DNA of 44,818 nucleotides from NCBI GenBank assembly GCA_023375785.1, contig SZWC01014988.1:4482-49299 (forward strand), given 5' to 3'. A program made the position numbers and the translations under genes. The notes beneath the pieces were generated by a model, which was not told the origin of the DNA, did no database searches, and saw only the letters and a program-made list of their open reading frames with translations. Below, in pieces: positions 20,991 to 32,021 of the stretch (within the stretch, counting starts at the first letter, position 1; the number at the start of each line of letters is the position of its first letter). Source of the DNA: Penium margaritaceum. Taxonomy: Eukaryota > Streptophyta > Zygnematophyceae > Desmidiales > Peniaceae.

Positions 20991-21004
20991 GAAAGGGAGA
21001 GATT
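20991..21004 (+). other. Element A polypurine tract
   Basis: GAAAGGGAGAGATT directly precedes the 3' LTR. The same AAGGGAGAGATT stands before the LTR of element F. Confidence 0.85.
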
Positions 21005-21657
21005 TGTTGAAATAGTATGCACCTTGTCCACTGCCTAGCTGGCTAGCTACACATACAGACAAGGTATGCACTGCTTTGTGGAGTACGTCCCCTTGGTCTG
21101 TTCTGAGATGGGCCAGGAATGCACTGCCCATAATGGGTATGTACCCTGTGGCTCATCATAGGAACCATACCTTTTTGGCATGGTTGAATAGGCATTGAAG
21201 TCTCAAACGAGAGGTCGTGGATTCAAACCCCGCGACGGCCATAATTTTCTTTGTGGCCAAAACTGGGACAGGAAGCTTCCAGGAAGCTTACTAGAGCCTG
21301 GCTTGAGGATGAAACTTGGCGGTCTAAGGATGCGCCAAGTAGGACTGTAGGTTGAGGTTGGCTCCAGTCGAGCCACTACAAGCAGAAGCTTTAGCAAAGC
21401 TCTACAAGTATAAAAGCCTATACCTTGCATGCATCCATTTAAAGTTCTTGCCTTTGAGACTCCTCACAGAGTGTCCAACCAAAGGTAGACACTAAAGACC
21501 AACATGCGGACTTCGTGAGGTTGCAAACCAAACGAACCTAAAGTGTGGAACCCTCGTTCGAGGGGTCTATGTTATATTGGTTGCAATACCAAAAGCGGTT
21601 GGCGGCCTCCCATGTCGGGACCCGTTTTCTAGACTGTTGCTATCCGGCGCATTGACA
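21005..21657 (+). repeat. Element A 3' LTR
   Basis: 653 bases, same length as the 5' copy, with about 31 differences by eye, mostly transitions. TATAAAAG at 21409-21416. It is followed by the ATGAC duplication at 21658-21662. Confidence 0.95.
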
Positions 21658-21662
21658 ATGAC

Positions 21663-22478
21663 GTCCTGCGCTTGTGGGTCAAAGAGGCGGTATGACTTGA
21701 GCGCACTCTCGTACCCGACGAATGCGTACGCCTTGGCACGCGGGTCCAGTTTAGAGTCTTCTCTTTGTGCGGCCTGCACCAACGCGTGCGCCTTGCACCC
21801 GAACGCCTTCAGGTGCACCACGCTTGGTTTGCGTCCACTCCAAGCCTCCTGCGACGTCTTCCAGCCGCCTTTCTCCTTCAACACTGTCGTTGGGGTGAGG
21901 TTGGTGATGTAGCACGCCGTACTCACGGCCTCGGCCAACAGGCTCCGTGGCAGTTTAGTGTCCATGAGCATCGTCCGCGCCATGGTGAGTAGCGTCTGGT
22001 TCGCACGTTCCGCCACGCCATTAGACTGATGCGTGTACGGACTGGTCGGCTGCCACTCAATCCCCTGCTCCTTCAGCCACCCTCCACAGCCTACATGCTC
22101 GCCGCCATTGTCGCTGCGTAGTGCTCTGACTTTGAGGCCAGTTTGCCTCTCCACTCTTGCCACATACTTCTTCAGCCGGTCCAGCACCTTGCTCTTCCAA
22201 TTCAGAAAGTAGATATAGAGTTTTCTGCTGCAATCGTCGATGAAGGTGACAAAGTACCGCACGCCTCCAATGGACAGCGTCTTGATCGATCCGCACACAT
22301 CACGGTGCACGACCTCAAGCAGGTTCTCGGCACGCCATTTTCCTTCTTCAAACGGCTTGCGCTTTGCCTTGCCCGTGATGCAAGGCGCGCACTCGTGCTC
22401 TGTGGAATCTGCTAGTGCGTCTGCTACACCGGTGATGTTGAGGCCACGAACCATGTCGCGCTTCGCCATCTCCTGCAC
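21663..22478 (-). pseudogene. pol: Element B integrase
   Basis: Minus strand. The zinc-finger region begins just upstream as HRRLGHSS after a TGA (Trp expected) near 22512. It continues with CAPCITGKAKRKPF. The DDE core is complete: VVHRDVCGS, FVTFIDDCSRKLYIYFL, LRSDNGGEHVG and SNGVAERANQTLL. The tail has VVHLKAFGCKAH, AYAFVGYESALKSYRLFD, and is then cut by element A. In the present DNA the frame runs on by chance into A's LTR. The rest of the gene lies at 15353 and below. Confidence 0.9.
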
Positions 22479-22511
22479 GAGTGCGGGCGACGAGTGCCCC
22501 AGCCGCCGATG

Positions 22512-23063
22512 TCACAGTCGCAGGTCTGCACCCCCGCCTTTAGCGAGGTTGACGACGTGTGCTTGCAGGTCCGTTGCGTCTGCTGCCGAAAGAATGAATT
22601 TTGTCTCAATGATGTAGAGACCTCCCTCGCGCTTTGCTTCGAGCACGACCTCGCCGCTGACGTCCATCTGCACAACTGCACCTTTCTTGCGGAAGAGCAC
22701 TTCATACCCCTTGTCTGTCAAGCGGCTCACACTCAAAATGTCAGCCAGGCCGGGGATATGTTGCACGTTTTGGATAACACATTCTGCCTTTGTACCACCA
22801 ACCACCACCTCCACTTCTACATCACCTTGGCCGGCCGCCGGTTTGACCTTGTCGTTTGCGACCACCATGGACTTGGCAGACTTGGTGTAGTTGATGAACC
22901 CCACCTTCTCGACTTGGGTATGCTCATCTGCACCTGAATCAAGGCACCCTTCAGGTTGTGGTTCCTTGTGCCGTTGAGGAGTGCCTTCTTGCCTTTGGTG
23001 CCTTTGCCGCCGGCTGGCGCCTCCTCCGGACACTCCTTGGCCCAATGACCCTCCTTGCCACAA
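22512..23063 (-). pseudogene. pol: Element B protease region
   Basis: Minus strand. The protease is marked by CLDSGADEH, with the catalytic Asp in DSG. VVANDKVKPAAGQGDVEV, NVQHIPGLADILSVSRLTD and KGYEVLFRKKGA follow, as in copia proteases. The end leads into the integrase finger, interrupted by a TGA. The start is in a different frame from the zinc knuckle of gag at 23071-23030, so a one-base frameshift separates them; relatives E and G keep both in one frame. Confidence 0.85.
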
Positions 23064-23767
23064 TTATGGCATGCACCCCTCTTGACGCCCTTCTTGCTGC
23101 CACCTTTACCGTCACCTCGCTTGCCACTGCTGCTCCCACCCTACGTTTTGGTGACCAGGGCAGTTGAGGATGACGAGGTCTCGCCACCGCTCCGACGGTG
23201 CACCTCATTGCGGATGTACACGGCGACTACGCCGTAGGTGAGTTTATTCTCCTCCCAACCTCCTAGCACGGTGATGAGAGGGCTCCAACTGTTTGGTAGA
23301 GCCATGAGGAGCACCATCGCCTGCATCTTTGTGTCAATCTTCCACCCCACATCACTGTATTGTGAGGCAAGAGACTCGATCTATTGCATGGTGGAAATGA
23401 CGTCCTCACCCTCCTCGATCCTCACCATCAAGATTCGCTTCATTACGAAGTTCGTATTGGCTAGGGATGTTGATTGGTGAATAGAGCAAAGCTTCTTCCA
23501 CGAGTCAGCTGCCAGGTCACAGCCGTGGATGTAGCCCCACTGGCATTCATGCAGCGCCGACAAGAGGAGCATCAGCGCCTTCGTGTTCTTCTTCACGAAG
23601 GCCGTCTTCTCCTCGTTCGTTGCACTCTCATCTTGAACCTCCGTGCCCTTCATAAGCTCCAGCAGTCCCTTGTGCGCGAGGTAGATCTCAAAATGCCACC
23701 GCCACAACCCAAAACCAGGGCCAATCATGTTCTCTTGGATGGGCAAGGACTCTGCCTTCTGCGCCAT
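22951..23767 (-). pseudogene. gag: Element B gag
   Basis: Minus strand; the ATG at 23767 opens MAQKAESLPIQ. The signature GPGFGLWRWHFEIYL is the N-terminal copia Gag block. GWKIDTKMQAMVLLMALPNSW is the later helix pair and precedes ITVLGGWEE. Stops lie near 23381 and 23141. The knuckle CHNCGKEGHWAKEC (23071-23030) has all four zinc ligands and sits in a Lys/Gly-rich tail. A frameshift follows before the protease. Confidence 0.87.
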
Positions 23768-23875
23768 GTTGAACTCCTGCTCTGGACATTCTCAAACTGC
23801 AACGGCGAAGTCGCCCGAAGCAACACATCCGTGCGTTGCGGAAGTCGTGAACCTCTTGGCAGGCAGATCAGGGTT

Positions 23876-23890
23876 GTGGACCCATAACCC
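23876..23890 (-). other. Element B primer-binding site (half-tRNA type)
   Basis: The plus strand reads GTGGACCCATAACCC, one mismatch from the anticodon stem-loop of initiator tRNA-Met. It lies two bases from the LTR, the same spacing as in element A. Confidence 0.82.
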
Positions 23891-23892
23891 TT

Positions 23893-24605
23893 TGTCAAGA
23901 ATGTGACCTGGCGTGCTCTGATCCACCTAAGTGTCCACGGTTGCTTAGTTCAAAGAGACTTCCAAAGGAGGTGTGTGCTTTGGGTGGCCACAACACCAAG
24001 GGAGCAGAATTCTGGCAGAATGCAGACTTAGAAAACTGAGAAAGGCTGAAGACCATTGATGGTTAGTTATTTTGGTTATACTACATCAGATTCTTTTAGC
24101 CTGTGATCTGACCTTTCCGACGCATCCAAGAACGCCCAAAACGGAGCAGTAGAGCCCCTGCTACAGTTGTTGGAGGAACCCACGGTGGAGCCGCCCACCA
24201 TACCCACGAACGGGAGTGACGGGAGGTGCTTCGATGGTGGCCTGTCGAAGCGCCCTTCCTGGCCCTCCAACATGGGGGGAGGCTCACCCTGGTCCAGGAG
24301 ACCTCCCACGTCCCTTCCTTTATGGCCCACGTGCTTTTGGAGCTCATTGAAGTGGAACTCGGACCACTGGTGGTGGAATTATCCCGTCACCAATGACGGA
24401 ACCCAGATTCCACCCACCTACCACCCAAACTTTTGATGGGGCTAACTTTCTGAATTCTCAACCAAATCGAGCAACTGAAAGCTCAAAACCACATGGAAAA
24501 CTCCAGGGAGACCAAATCTTTAATTATATCAGACATCCAACCACTCTCTAGTGGTCAAAGGAGGAAAATGGCAAACGGCATCCATGGCAGGGGCACTTTT
24601 TAACA
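23893..24605 (-). repeat. Element B 5' LTR
   Basis: 713 bases, TG...CA bounded, aligned with 12651-13318. An extra stretch of about 45 bases is present near 24035-24085. It is followed on the right by the CCCTC duplication (24606-24610). Confidence 0.92.
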
Positions 24606-24610
24606 CCCTC

Positions 24611-25240
24611 TGGCAAACCTGATCTCGTGCCAGTTCCAGCCCCCTTTATCAAACCTGATCCCATGCCAACGTCAGTCCGCTCTGACACAACTGATCCTGT
24701 TCTACTGTCAGTCCCCTCTGGAACAAGAGATCCCATGCTAGTGTCAGTCCCCTTTGGCACACACGACCTCGTGTAGGCGTAAGTTTCCTTTGGCATACTT
24801 AATCCCGCTTCAGTGACAACATCTCTATTCACAGCTACTCCTATTCATGCACCTTTATCCCCTACGGTTGTGGCCCAAGAGCCTTCTCTGCAACCTGAGG
24901 TGAGCACCTTAACATCGGGCTACTCTTGCGAGTCCAGTGGTCGTCTTTGACCATCTGCCTCTAGGACACAGTGGACTGCTGACTCGGAGCTTAGATGTTC
25001 GACTTTCTCTATTCAAAGTGGCGAGCCTGGCACAAAGGCCCTCGGCCTAAATGTCCAGGCAGACTGCACTGAGGTGCATCCACCATGCTCTGTTGGTCAC
25101 GAGTTGGTCTACCATGAGTTCTCCGTCACTTGCGATGTCGTAGCTTATCTGTTCGTGGTCATACCAAGACCAGAGGCATGCTTTTTGGCCATCTAGAGTT
25201 CTCCCTTGATGGCGCTTGATCTATGCACATTGGAGGAGGC
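24611..25240 (+). pseudogene. pol: Element C hinge, right half
   Basis: This continues the hinge interrupted at 12645. Diverged repeats of about 40 bases carry the words GATCCCATGC and GTCAGTCCCCT (12625, 24655, 24710, 24735), encoding DPM/L-VSVP-type units. Beyond 24850 the linker is Ser/Pro/Thr-rich with scattered stops up to the start of the reverse transcriptase. Confidence 0.65.
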
Positions 25241-26453
25241 ATTCTCTGCTGACAAAGGAGAGTTGTAATATGCTCCTTGTGAGGATAGGCTAAGAGCCAT
25301 CCGTGAGCACGGTGTCAATGAGCTTGTCGACCTCCTACATAGGCAAAAGGCTACATACAACCAGTAGATCTTTTGCAAGAAGGTGAAGCCTGAAAACACA
25401 ATGGATCGTTACAATGCTCGCTTAACATCGAAAGGGTTTTCACAGGTTGAGGGTGTAGATTTCACTGACACTCATTGGCCAAATGTCTACAAGTCGTGTC
25501 ACGTTCGAGGTTGTTACTTAACATGATTGTGAGCTATACCAGATGGATGTGAACAATGTGTTCCTCCATGATAGTCTAGAGGAACAAATCTACGTGTCCA
25601 GCCACCAGATTTTGAGGTTGGAGACAATGTTTGGAACTTGCGGAAGGCATTGTACAGTCTTAAGCAGTCACTTGGGTGCTAGAACAAAGAGATCAATGGC
25701 ACACTGATACGTGCCAAGTACGTTTAGAGTGATGCCCACCCATCCCTCTTTCTCTGACGTACCGCTAAGAGATTCACTGCCATCTTGGTCTACGTGGATA
25801 ACCTTCTGATTGTATCCCCTTCAATGGAGGCCGTAAAGCAGGACAAGAAAGTCCTTTTGACTGCCTACATGATGAAGGATCTTGGTCCTGTAGCTGTGTT
25901 TCTTGGGATGAAGATCATGCATAGTTGTGAGGAGCGGACACTCTTGTTGCATGTGGTATGTTACGCTCACTTTGTGGGGGAGCGGTTTGTTGACCTCCTT
26001 GGTGCAATTCCCATAGCCTGCACCCCCATAACACCTGACCGGCAGGATGCTCTGAAAGTGGATGATCTGGCACAGCTTGGGGGAGACCGTGGACGTGACC
26101 CTGTACTTGTGCCTCGTCGGGCCTTTGATGTACTTGGCAACTACCACAGGACCCACGATTGCCTTCTCCGTCAAACACCTTACACATTCTTTTTCAGTGT
26201 CCTCATGTAAGAGCCCTTTACGCAGTTGTGAGAGTGGTGCTGTACGTGATTTACATGTCCTATATGAAGCTCTAATTTTGACACCAATGTTTTGTGGTAG
26301 TTGATGGCTACATAAATAGAAACTCGGCATGGAGCCCTGATGGGCATAGTTGGACAGGCTACGTGTTCCTGTTAGGCGGCACCGCTGTGTCATGGCGTAG
26401 TAAGAAGTAGGATTGTATCGCACGTAGCTCATCATAGACTGAGTATGTTGCAC
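25241..26453 (+). pseudogene. pol: Element C reverse transcriptase
   Basis: Decayed copia reverse transcriptase in shifting frames. Landmarks are VKPENTMDRYNARLTSKGFSQ followed by VDFTD (about 25385-25465), LRKALYSLKQSLGC (about 25636) and ILVYVDNLLIVSPSM (25776-25820). Here YVDN replaces the catalytic YVDD. KDLGPVAVFLGMKIMHS follows. PPDFEVGDNVWNLRKAL is the usual block before the LYGLKQ motif. Many stops and the lost second Asp make it inactive. Confidence 0.82.
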
Positions 26454-26793
26454 AGGGAGTTGGAAAAGCTGGTGGCTATAGTGTCTGTTTTGTGAGTTCC
26501 ATCAGTCTGTGCCTTGCGCCATTCCAAGCTATGGCAACAAGAGTGCTCTTGTCATTGTGGAGAAATCCGGTTTGTTTCATGTGCGCATCAAGCATAGTGC
26601 TATTGAGAATAACTTTGTGTGTGATGTTGTAGAGCGACATGTGATCTCCGTCATCTGGGTCGACACGGACATGCAACAGGCTTACTTCCTAGCCAAGGCA
26701 CTCACATGCAAAAAGTTCATGGTGGCCATTTGTTCTTTGGGCTTTGTCCCTTACGTAAGAGTTCCTGAGAGTGGGGTGTGTATGGACTGTTGA
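26300..26793 (+). pseudogene. pol: Element C RNase H
   Basis: Pieces in two frames: SWTGYVFLLGGTAVSWRSKK (about 26350-26405) and SSTEYVAQGVGKAG (about 26430-26475), then an open frame 26509-26793. The latter starts with NKSALVIVEKSGLFHVRIKH and ends the domain with VWVDTDMQ-like sequence and FLAKALTCKKF, the equivalent of 'ADxxTKxLxxxxF'. The domain would degrade the RNA template. It is followed by about 70 bases and the 3' LTR. Confidence 0.78.
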
Positions 26794-26855
26794 GCATCTT
26801 GTTGTGCATCTGTGTCAGTTCAGTTCACGTTTATGGACATGCATATTATCGGGCC

Positions 26856-26864
26856 ATGGGAGAG
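26856..26864 (+). other. Element C polypurine tract
   Basis: ATGGGAGAG directly precedes TGTTGTGATG, the start of the 3' LTR. Confidence 0.75.
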
Positions 26865-27525
26865 TGTTGTGATGTGATTCATCCGTGTCTGTTTGTACAA
26901 CTTACTATCACCAATCAGCTGTGCCCATGCTCATGCAAGTTCTGGATGTGGATCTAACTGGCGCCGGAGTACCAACGGGTGGTGGCTCCACACACCAGCA
27001 GCTGCCAGATAGTTGCCACAACGTCCCGGATGCTAGCTTGGGTGCTCTTCACTTTTTGCGCAAATGCTAGAGTTTTCTCGGTGGACTAGCTATTGAGCCT
27101 GATTTACATGTTTTGCATTGTTTGTTCATTGATCGATGCCATACCTGTGTGTGTGACCATTTGTGGTATCCAGTTCGTACTGTTTGGTTCATGGTGTTCG
27201 GTTCTCTAGGCTCAGACAGTGTTGCATTAGGATGCCTCTACGCAGAGTTACGGTAAAAGTAGTGGTTTTGGACTGGTTTTAGGACAAATTAAGACTACTG
27301 AATGCATCACCCGTTGTGCACAGCGGCGGGTATCTATGCCGTGTGCTTTTCAATTGTCATTTATCTATGTATTACTAAGAACTTGGAGCTTATGAGATGC
27401 TGCGTGTCTTTCTAGCCTAATCTTTCTTGTTTTTTGCACCTGCCTGTTTGCTGGTGCAACAAATAACTGGAAAATATCCCCATGTTAGCAACAGCTAGGC
27501 CAGGAAGCTTCCTAGAAGTTTCTCA
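26865..27525 (+). repeat. Element C 3' LTR
   Basis: 661 bases, TGTTGTGATG...GTTTCTCA, aligned with 7716-8358. Element H's split 3' LTR (662 bases in total) is a third copy of this type. Confidence 0.85.
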
Positions 27526-27645
27526 AACACACTAAGCTATGCATCCTAGCTGTGGTCATTGAAGCGGTTGGCATATGTGACATAGCATTGTGACCGTAAC
27601 TCTTACAAGGCGAGGAATGACTCTGTGGTGAAAGGGGAAGGAGAG
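27526..27645. other. Short spacer between elements C and E
   Basis: 120 bases with no resemblance to the copia coding regions on either side. The last bases read AAAGGGGAAGGAGAG, directly before element E's LTR. It could be host DNA or a remnant of another element. Confidence 0.5.
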
Positions 27646-28605
27646 TGTTGGGAAACTGTGTGGTGGCGGTTCCAATGTGTGTGGCCATCAGTTGTGGTTC
27701 ACTTTTTCCGTTTGGGCAAATCGGAGATTGAGTGTGAGCATTCTGATCACCTCATGCTATGTGAGCACGAATTTGGAGATATTCAATTTTGGGAAGAAAA
27801 TAATGGAATTTTTGCATTTTGTTAAAACCAACATGATCTTAACTTTTATTGGAAAATTCATGACCTTTCCAATGCACCAAACTGCACGTGATTCCGGAAA
27901 GAGTAGTCCAAGTTACGCTTGCCAAAGCGTAAGACTCACCCACCACAGAAACGCCTAACGCCTCCATCGTGCGCACACGCCGTGGCGCGCCTCCCTTCAC
28001 GTGCGAAGCGCCATTCTGGAGGCACAGATCCCTTTGCACGTGGTGGAGGGGTTCCCCTGCACTGCTTCGAATTGCCTTGGTCACTTTTGTATTGAGTTTG
28101 ATGATGGGGTTTGACAGGGCTTGAAACCTGTCTGCGGACCTGCAGTCAGAATTTTGACGACGTCCTTGAGTAAGAAACTGTACTACGAAGTCACGGACTC
28201 TGAGCCAAGATTTTGGCAAAGTCTCCCAGTGACAACTTGTACTACTGACTTCCGGTGGACTATCTACCGGAGCGACTCGGCATTCCTGTGGGGATATTTT
28301 CCAGATGTACTTTTGCTACTCACTCCAGTAGTTTTTCTACCAGAAGTCCAATTGCGGCCGACTCCCTCCGCCGCCGTGCACACCCCAACTTTGGAAGCTC
28401 ATATCTCCCTTGTTACTTGTTTGATTTTGGTGATTCAACTTCCAATGGATTTGGCGACTAATCAAATTTCAGAAAAAAAAATCCATTTTGGTTTGGTACA
28501 ATCCTTGAGCCGCTATATCCAAGTGTAAGAATTTTCCTCTCTGTGGGGGCTCGTTAGCGCCTCCCCGTGCCGCACTTGGACATGCATAGGGGAGAATTTC
28601 CAACG
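27646..28605 (-). repeat. Element E 3' LTR
   Basis: 960 bases. It aligns with the 950-base LTR of element G (35461-36410), with shared blocks AGTTACGCTTGCCAAAGC and ATCCCTTTGCACGTG. Its first 190 bases align with E's own 5' LTR fragment. The inner end is CAACG, a decayed CAACA, followed by the purine tract on the minus strand. Confidence 0.85.
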
Positions 28606-28689
28606 CTCTCCACCTTCCACCTTCCATGCCTTCTGCTCCTGCTTGCTCTCACTCATCTTCCACTATGCCCTCCAGCCCATCATAGCTGG

Positions 28690-29589
28690 TTATCCAAATC
28701 CCGGACACGCTCATTACATGCTGGTCCGTGGGTTGTGCTTTGGTCAGGCAATCCGCAAGTATGTTGTGCATGCTGCAGTGCTGTAACACCACCTGTCCGT
28801 TTTCAACCAGGTCCCATGGGTAGTGTCAATACACATCGATGTGTTTTTTCCTCTTGTGCTGCATCGGGTTGTTGGTAATTGAGATGGAGCTGGTGTTGTC
28901 CTCATATACCTCCGTAGGCTCCTCCTGCGGCACAATCAGCTTCCCCAGCAACCTGTGGAGCCACACCACCTCCTTGACCGCCTTGGCAAGCACGATGTAC
29001 TCTACTTCCACTGTGGATGTGGCAACATATTCTTGCTTCCTATTACACCACAATACCACTAAACCAGCAAGGAAGAGCACATAGCCGGATGTGGACTTCC
29101 GCTCGTCCACATTACCACCATAGTCTGCATCTGTATAGCAGACCAGACGTAAGGGGTCCTACTGCCCCTTGCATTCAAACCGCAGGTAGGCGTGTCATGT
29201 CACGTATAGGTACCAGAGAATGCGCTTGACCATTTGCGAGTGTAGTGGCTTTGGATCGGCCACGTACCTACTCACTTGGCCTACTACATAGGCTAGGTCC
29301 GGTCGAGTCGCCACCATGGTGTACATGAGGCTGCTCACCACCGATTGGTAGGACACCCCTGCCATGTCCTCATGATCTTCTTTTGTTTTCGACACCATCG
29401 CTACACCCAGGTCATGGAGACAAGACTTCCTACTAGTTTGCAGTCCTCCATGCTGTACGGCTTCAGCATCTCAGCCACGTATTTTGCCTGCCCCAACTCA
29501 ATTGTGCACGTCCTGTGGTTGTGCATGATGCTCACCCGGATGTAGAAATCCACATCCTCCATGTCTGACATCTGGAACCAGCTGCTCAC
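28690..29589 (-). pseudogene. pol: Element E reverse transcriptase end and RNase H
   Basis: Minus strand. DMEDVDFYIRVSIMHNH, then ELGQAKYVAEMLK and VVSSLMYTMVATRPDLAYVVG (29589-29195) give the RT end. RNase H follows (29150-28690): CYTDADYGGN, KSTSGYVLFL, TVEVEYIVLAKAVKEVVWL, YEDNTSSISITNNPMQHKRK and KHIDV. HNILADCLTKAQPTD (about 28780-28735) is the terminal landmark, with a stop at 28692-28690. Internal stops lie near 29401, 29195 and 28826. Confidence 0.82.
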
Positions 29590-30250
29590 CTACTTTCTCA
29601 GCAGTTGTAGGTACGGCAGGTCTAAGGAGCTCAAGATCAGATCCTCCACGTAGAGTGCAATGATCTGATGGAGCTTCTTATTGCGTCGTACGTGTACGCT
29701 CTGATCCGCCTCATAGAGCTTGAAGCCAAGCTATGCCATGAAGCTGTCCATTTGTTTAGTACCAGCATCAGGGGGAGTGTTCTAGCATGTACAAGGACTT
29801 CCTCTGCTTGCATACCTTGTCCTCCGGCGCCTCGACCCCCTCCTCTTCTAGGATGATGCCGTTGAGGAAGGCCATCTTTATGTCTAATTGGTGGAGCTCC
29901 ATATCATTCACGGCTGCTATCGCAAGGATCACACGGATGTTTGTGAACTTGGCAACGGGGACCAACATTTCATGGTAGTGCTTGCCCTTACGCTATGCGT
30001 ACCCCTTTGCCACAAGCCGCGTCATGTACTTGTCCACCACATCTTCTTTTGTGAACTTGGTGTTTAAGATTCTTTGTAAGCCAACGAGCTTGGCATCTTT
30101 CAGCCTAGAAATCAGCTCCCACGTGTCGTTTTTAGCAATGGATGCCAACTTTGACTCGATGGAAATGTCCAACTGCTCCCCCTCATGCCACGCAAGAGCC
30201 TCTTGCATAGTTGTGAACTCTGTTGACGCAGTCTGCATGCAACTTGCCAT
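29590..30250 (-). pseudogene. pol: Element E reverse transcriptase, N-terminal part
   Basis: Minus strand. SIESKLASIAKNDTWELISRL and KYMTRLVAKGYA, then a stop, then RKGKHYHEMLVPVAKFTNIR. Next is HQLDIKMAFLNGIIL, with the first catalytic Asp in LDI. CKQRKSLYMLEHSP stands where LYGLKQAPR is expected. The region of the YxDD motif (about 29640-29680) is frameshifted but encodes LRGGSDLELL-like sequence rather than an intact motif. Confidence 0.8.
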
Positions 30251-30579
30251 GCCAATCGATCAGCCAGTGCTTGCATTCAAGCACTTCCCCGCTCTCCACT
30301 GCCTCTCATTGCCGTGTGACAGTTTCGGTGGCACCTTGTCACTCTGCTGTGATCGTTCCTGCTCTGTTCACTCAGGTGAAACATCGTCCAGACAACTCCT
30401 CGAGGATCTCTCCCACTCCGATGAAACATCGAGCGGATGGACGGCACACCCCAAGGATTTTCCTTTGTTGCTTGGCACAAAATCCACCGGTTATGTGTGC
30501 TTTGGCACACATAGTGCCTCCTTCGATGGATATTTCCGAAGGATTTCCATCCCAGCTGCATGATCATCATCGCTGGCTC

Positions 30580-31270
30580 CTTCTCGTAGTCAAGAATATG
30601 GAACCACTCACCCTCCTTTGGAGATTTCATGATTCTCATGTCATTGTTGCTTCTACTAAGGCTCTGCTTCTCGTTGAACTTGACGTCACGGCTGCGGATG
30701 ATTTCTTACATACACGGATCCTTGAGCCGATACGTCTCCTACACACTCTTGTAGGCAAGGAACAAACACGACTTTGCCCATGGTTCCAGCTTGCTGTCAC
30801 GTTGCTGCACTGCTTACAACTTTGTGTGCGCCTTCTACATGAACACCTTCAGGTGTACCACGTTTGGCGTATGCCCGCTCCAAACCTCTTGTGGCATCTT
30901 CCAACCGCTCTTACCCTTCAACGCTGCTGTTGTGGTGAAGTTGATGATGTATCTCGCTATACACACAACCTCTCCCTAGAAACCTCATGGTAATCGCGCA
31001 TCCACAACCATTGGACTGTGCCAAGCATGGCAGAGTGGGTTTCCACTTGATACCCTGCTACTTCATCTACCCGCTGCAGTCCATGTAATCTCTGCCATTA
31101 TCGCTGCATAGCGCTCTGACCTTCCAGCTAGTCTGCGTCTCAACCACTGCAACGTACTCCTTCAACCAATCCACGAGCTCGCCTTTTCTCTTCGTGAAGT
31201 ACACAAAGAGCTTCCTGCTGCAGTCATCAATGAAGGTGACGAAGTACCTCAAGCTACAGTTTGACGGCAT
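30580..31270 (-). pseudogene. pol: Element E integrase, degraded
   Basis: Minus strand. The core starts with RYFVTFIDDCSRKLFVYF, then VRALCSDNGRDYMDCSG (the Gly-Glu of DNGGE is Arg-Asp), then a stop. Beyond it come VVCIARYIINFTTTAALKGKSG and MPQEVWSGHTPNVVHLKVF (about 31000-30840), the copia integrase tail. The NGVAER block with the third acidic residue is not recoverable by eye. The hinge follows towards lower coordinates. Confidence 0.75.
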
Positions 31271-31280
31271 TTTGAATGGT

Positions 31281-32021
31281 CTATACGCATTGCCTTACAC
31301 AACCTCCAGCAGGTCCTGTACGTGAGCCGTGTTCTCTTTGAACAACTTGCAAACCCCTTTTCCAAAATGAAAGGCTCATTTTTTTGTGCGCCACTTCATT
31401 TTCTGTGGCATTTGCTGCACCGTCGATGACGAGGCCATGCACAATTTTGCGCTTCACCATCTCCCTAACGGTTTTAGGGACTGAATGCCTCAACCATTGG
31501 TGCCAGAGATCCAGATCAGCGCTTCCTTGCTTGGCCATGTTGATGACGCGCTCCTGCGAGTCTGCTGCATCCGATGCCGGGAGGACTGCCCTGGTCTCCA
31601 CAATGTAGAGGCCGCACTCAGGCTTTGCCTCCAGCCCAACCTTGCCGTCGCCGTCATTATCCACCACCACGCCTTTCTTGCAAAAGAGCACCTCATACCC
31701 CTTATTCGTCAGGCGGCTGACACTCAAAATGGGGGCGTGCTGTACGTCACGTAGTGCACATAACTCCCTTTTTCCATCCACTATGACTTCCTCCCCCACG
31801 TCATCTTGGCCGGTTACCGGCTCAACTTTGTCTTTTATGACTACCATTGACCTAGAGGACTTCTCGTAGTTGTCGAACCCCACCTTCTTGACATAGGTAT
31901 CCTCCTCGGCCCCGAAATCTAGGCACCGCTTGTTGGCCTTCTTTAGGAAGTGGTTCTTTTTACCGTTGAGGAGTGACTTGCCTTTGGTGTTTTTCCACCA
32001 GCATCTGTCTCTTCCGGGCAA
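31281..32021 (-). pseudogene. pol: Element E protease and integrase finger
   Basis: Minus strand, open for 246 codons. CLDFGAEED replaces the protease motif CLDSGADE; the Ser next to the catalytic Asp is Phe. SMVVIKDKVEPVTGQDDV, DVQHAPILSVSRLTNKGYEVLF and GLYIVETRAVLPASDAADSQ match B's protease. LDLWHQWLRHS is the start of the integrase finger (His-x4-His kept), but the Cys pair is lost in the shifted sequence that follows. Confidence 0.8.

Larger units (their letters stand above)
15359..21657 (+). mobile_element. Element A: near-complete Ty1/copia element
   Basis: Two 653-base LTRs, a half-tRNA primer site, a single gag-pol reading frame and a polypurine tract are all in place. A perfect 5-base target duplication (ATGAC) flanks the element. 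The LTRs differ at about 31 of 653 aligned positions by eye (about 95% identical), making A the youngest element here. The gag-pol frame has five stop codons but no frameshift outside the duplicated stretch at 19704-20204, which is probably artificial. It inserted into the hinge of element B in opposite orientation. Confidence 0.95.
12651..24605 (-). mobile_element. Element B: Ty1/copia element, interrupted by A
   Basis: On the minus strand B has a 5' LTR (24605-23893), a half-tRNA primer site (23890-23876), gag, protease, integrase, reverse transcriptase and RNase H. A polypurine tract (13327-13319) and a 3' LTR (13318-12651) complete it. The integrase-RT hinge is split by element A with an ATGAC target duplication (15354-15358 and 21658-21662). 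B itself sits in element C with a perfect CCCTC duplication. Without A it is about 5.7 kb. Stops and a frameshift show it is dead. Confidence 0.92.
7716..27525 (+). mobile_element. Element C: old Ty1/copia element hosting B and A
   Basis: Diverged LTRs (7716-8358, 26865-27525) enclose a primer-binding site, gag, protease, integrase, reverse transcriptase and RNase H in copia order. The coding part is split at 12645/24611 by element B, whose CCCTC target duplication lies in C's integrase-RT hinge. The flanks of C are GAAAC on the left and AACAC on the right, only a weak match for a 5-base target duplication, as expected after long decay. Removing B and A leaves about 7.9 kb. Every domain carries stops and frameshifts. 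Confidence 0.85.

Noticed and set aside
21567..21662. Apparent continuation of B integrase into A's LTR
   Set aside because: The LTR boundary and the ATGAC target duplication show that the frame runs into inserted DNA by chance.
7711..27530. Target duplication for element C
   Set aside because: GAAAC and AACAC share only three of five bases; not claimed.
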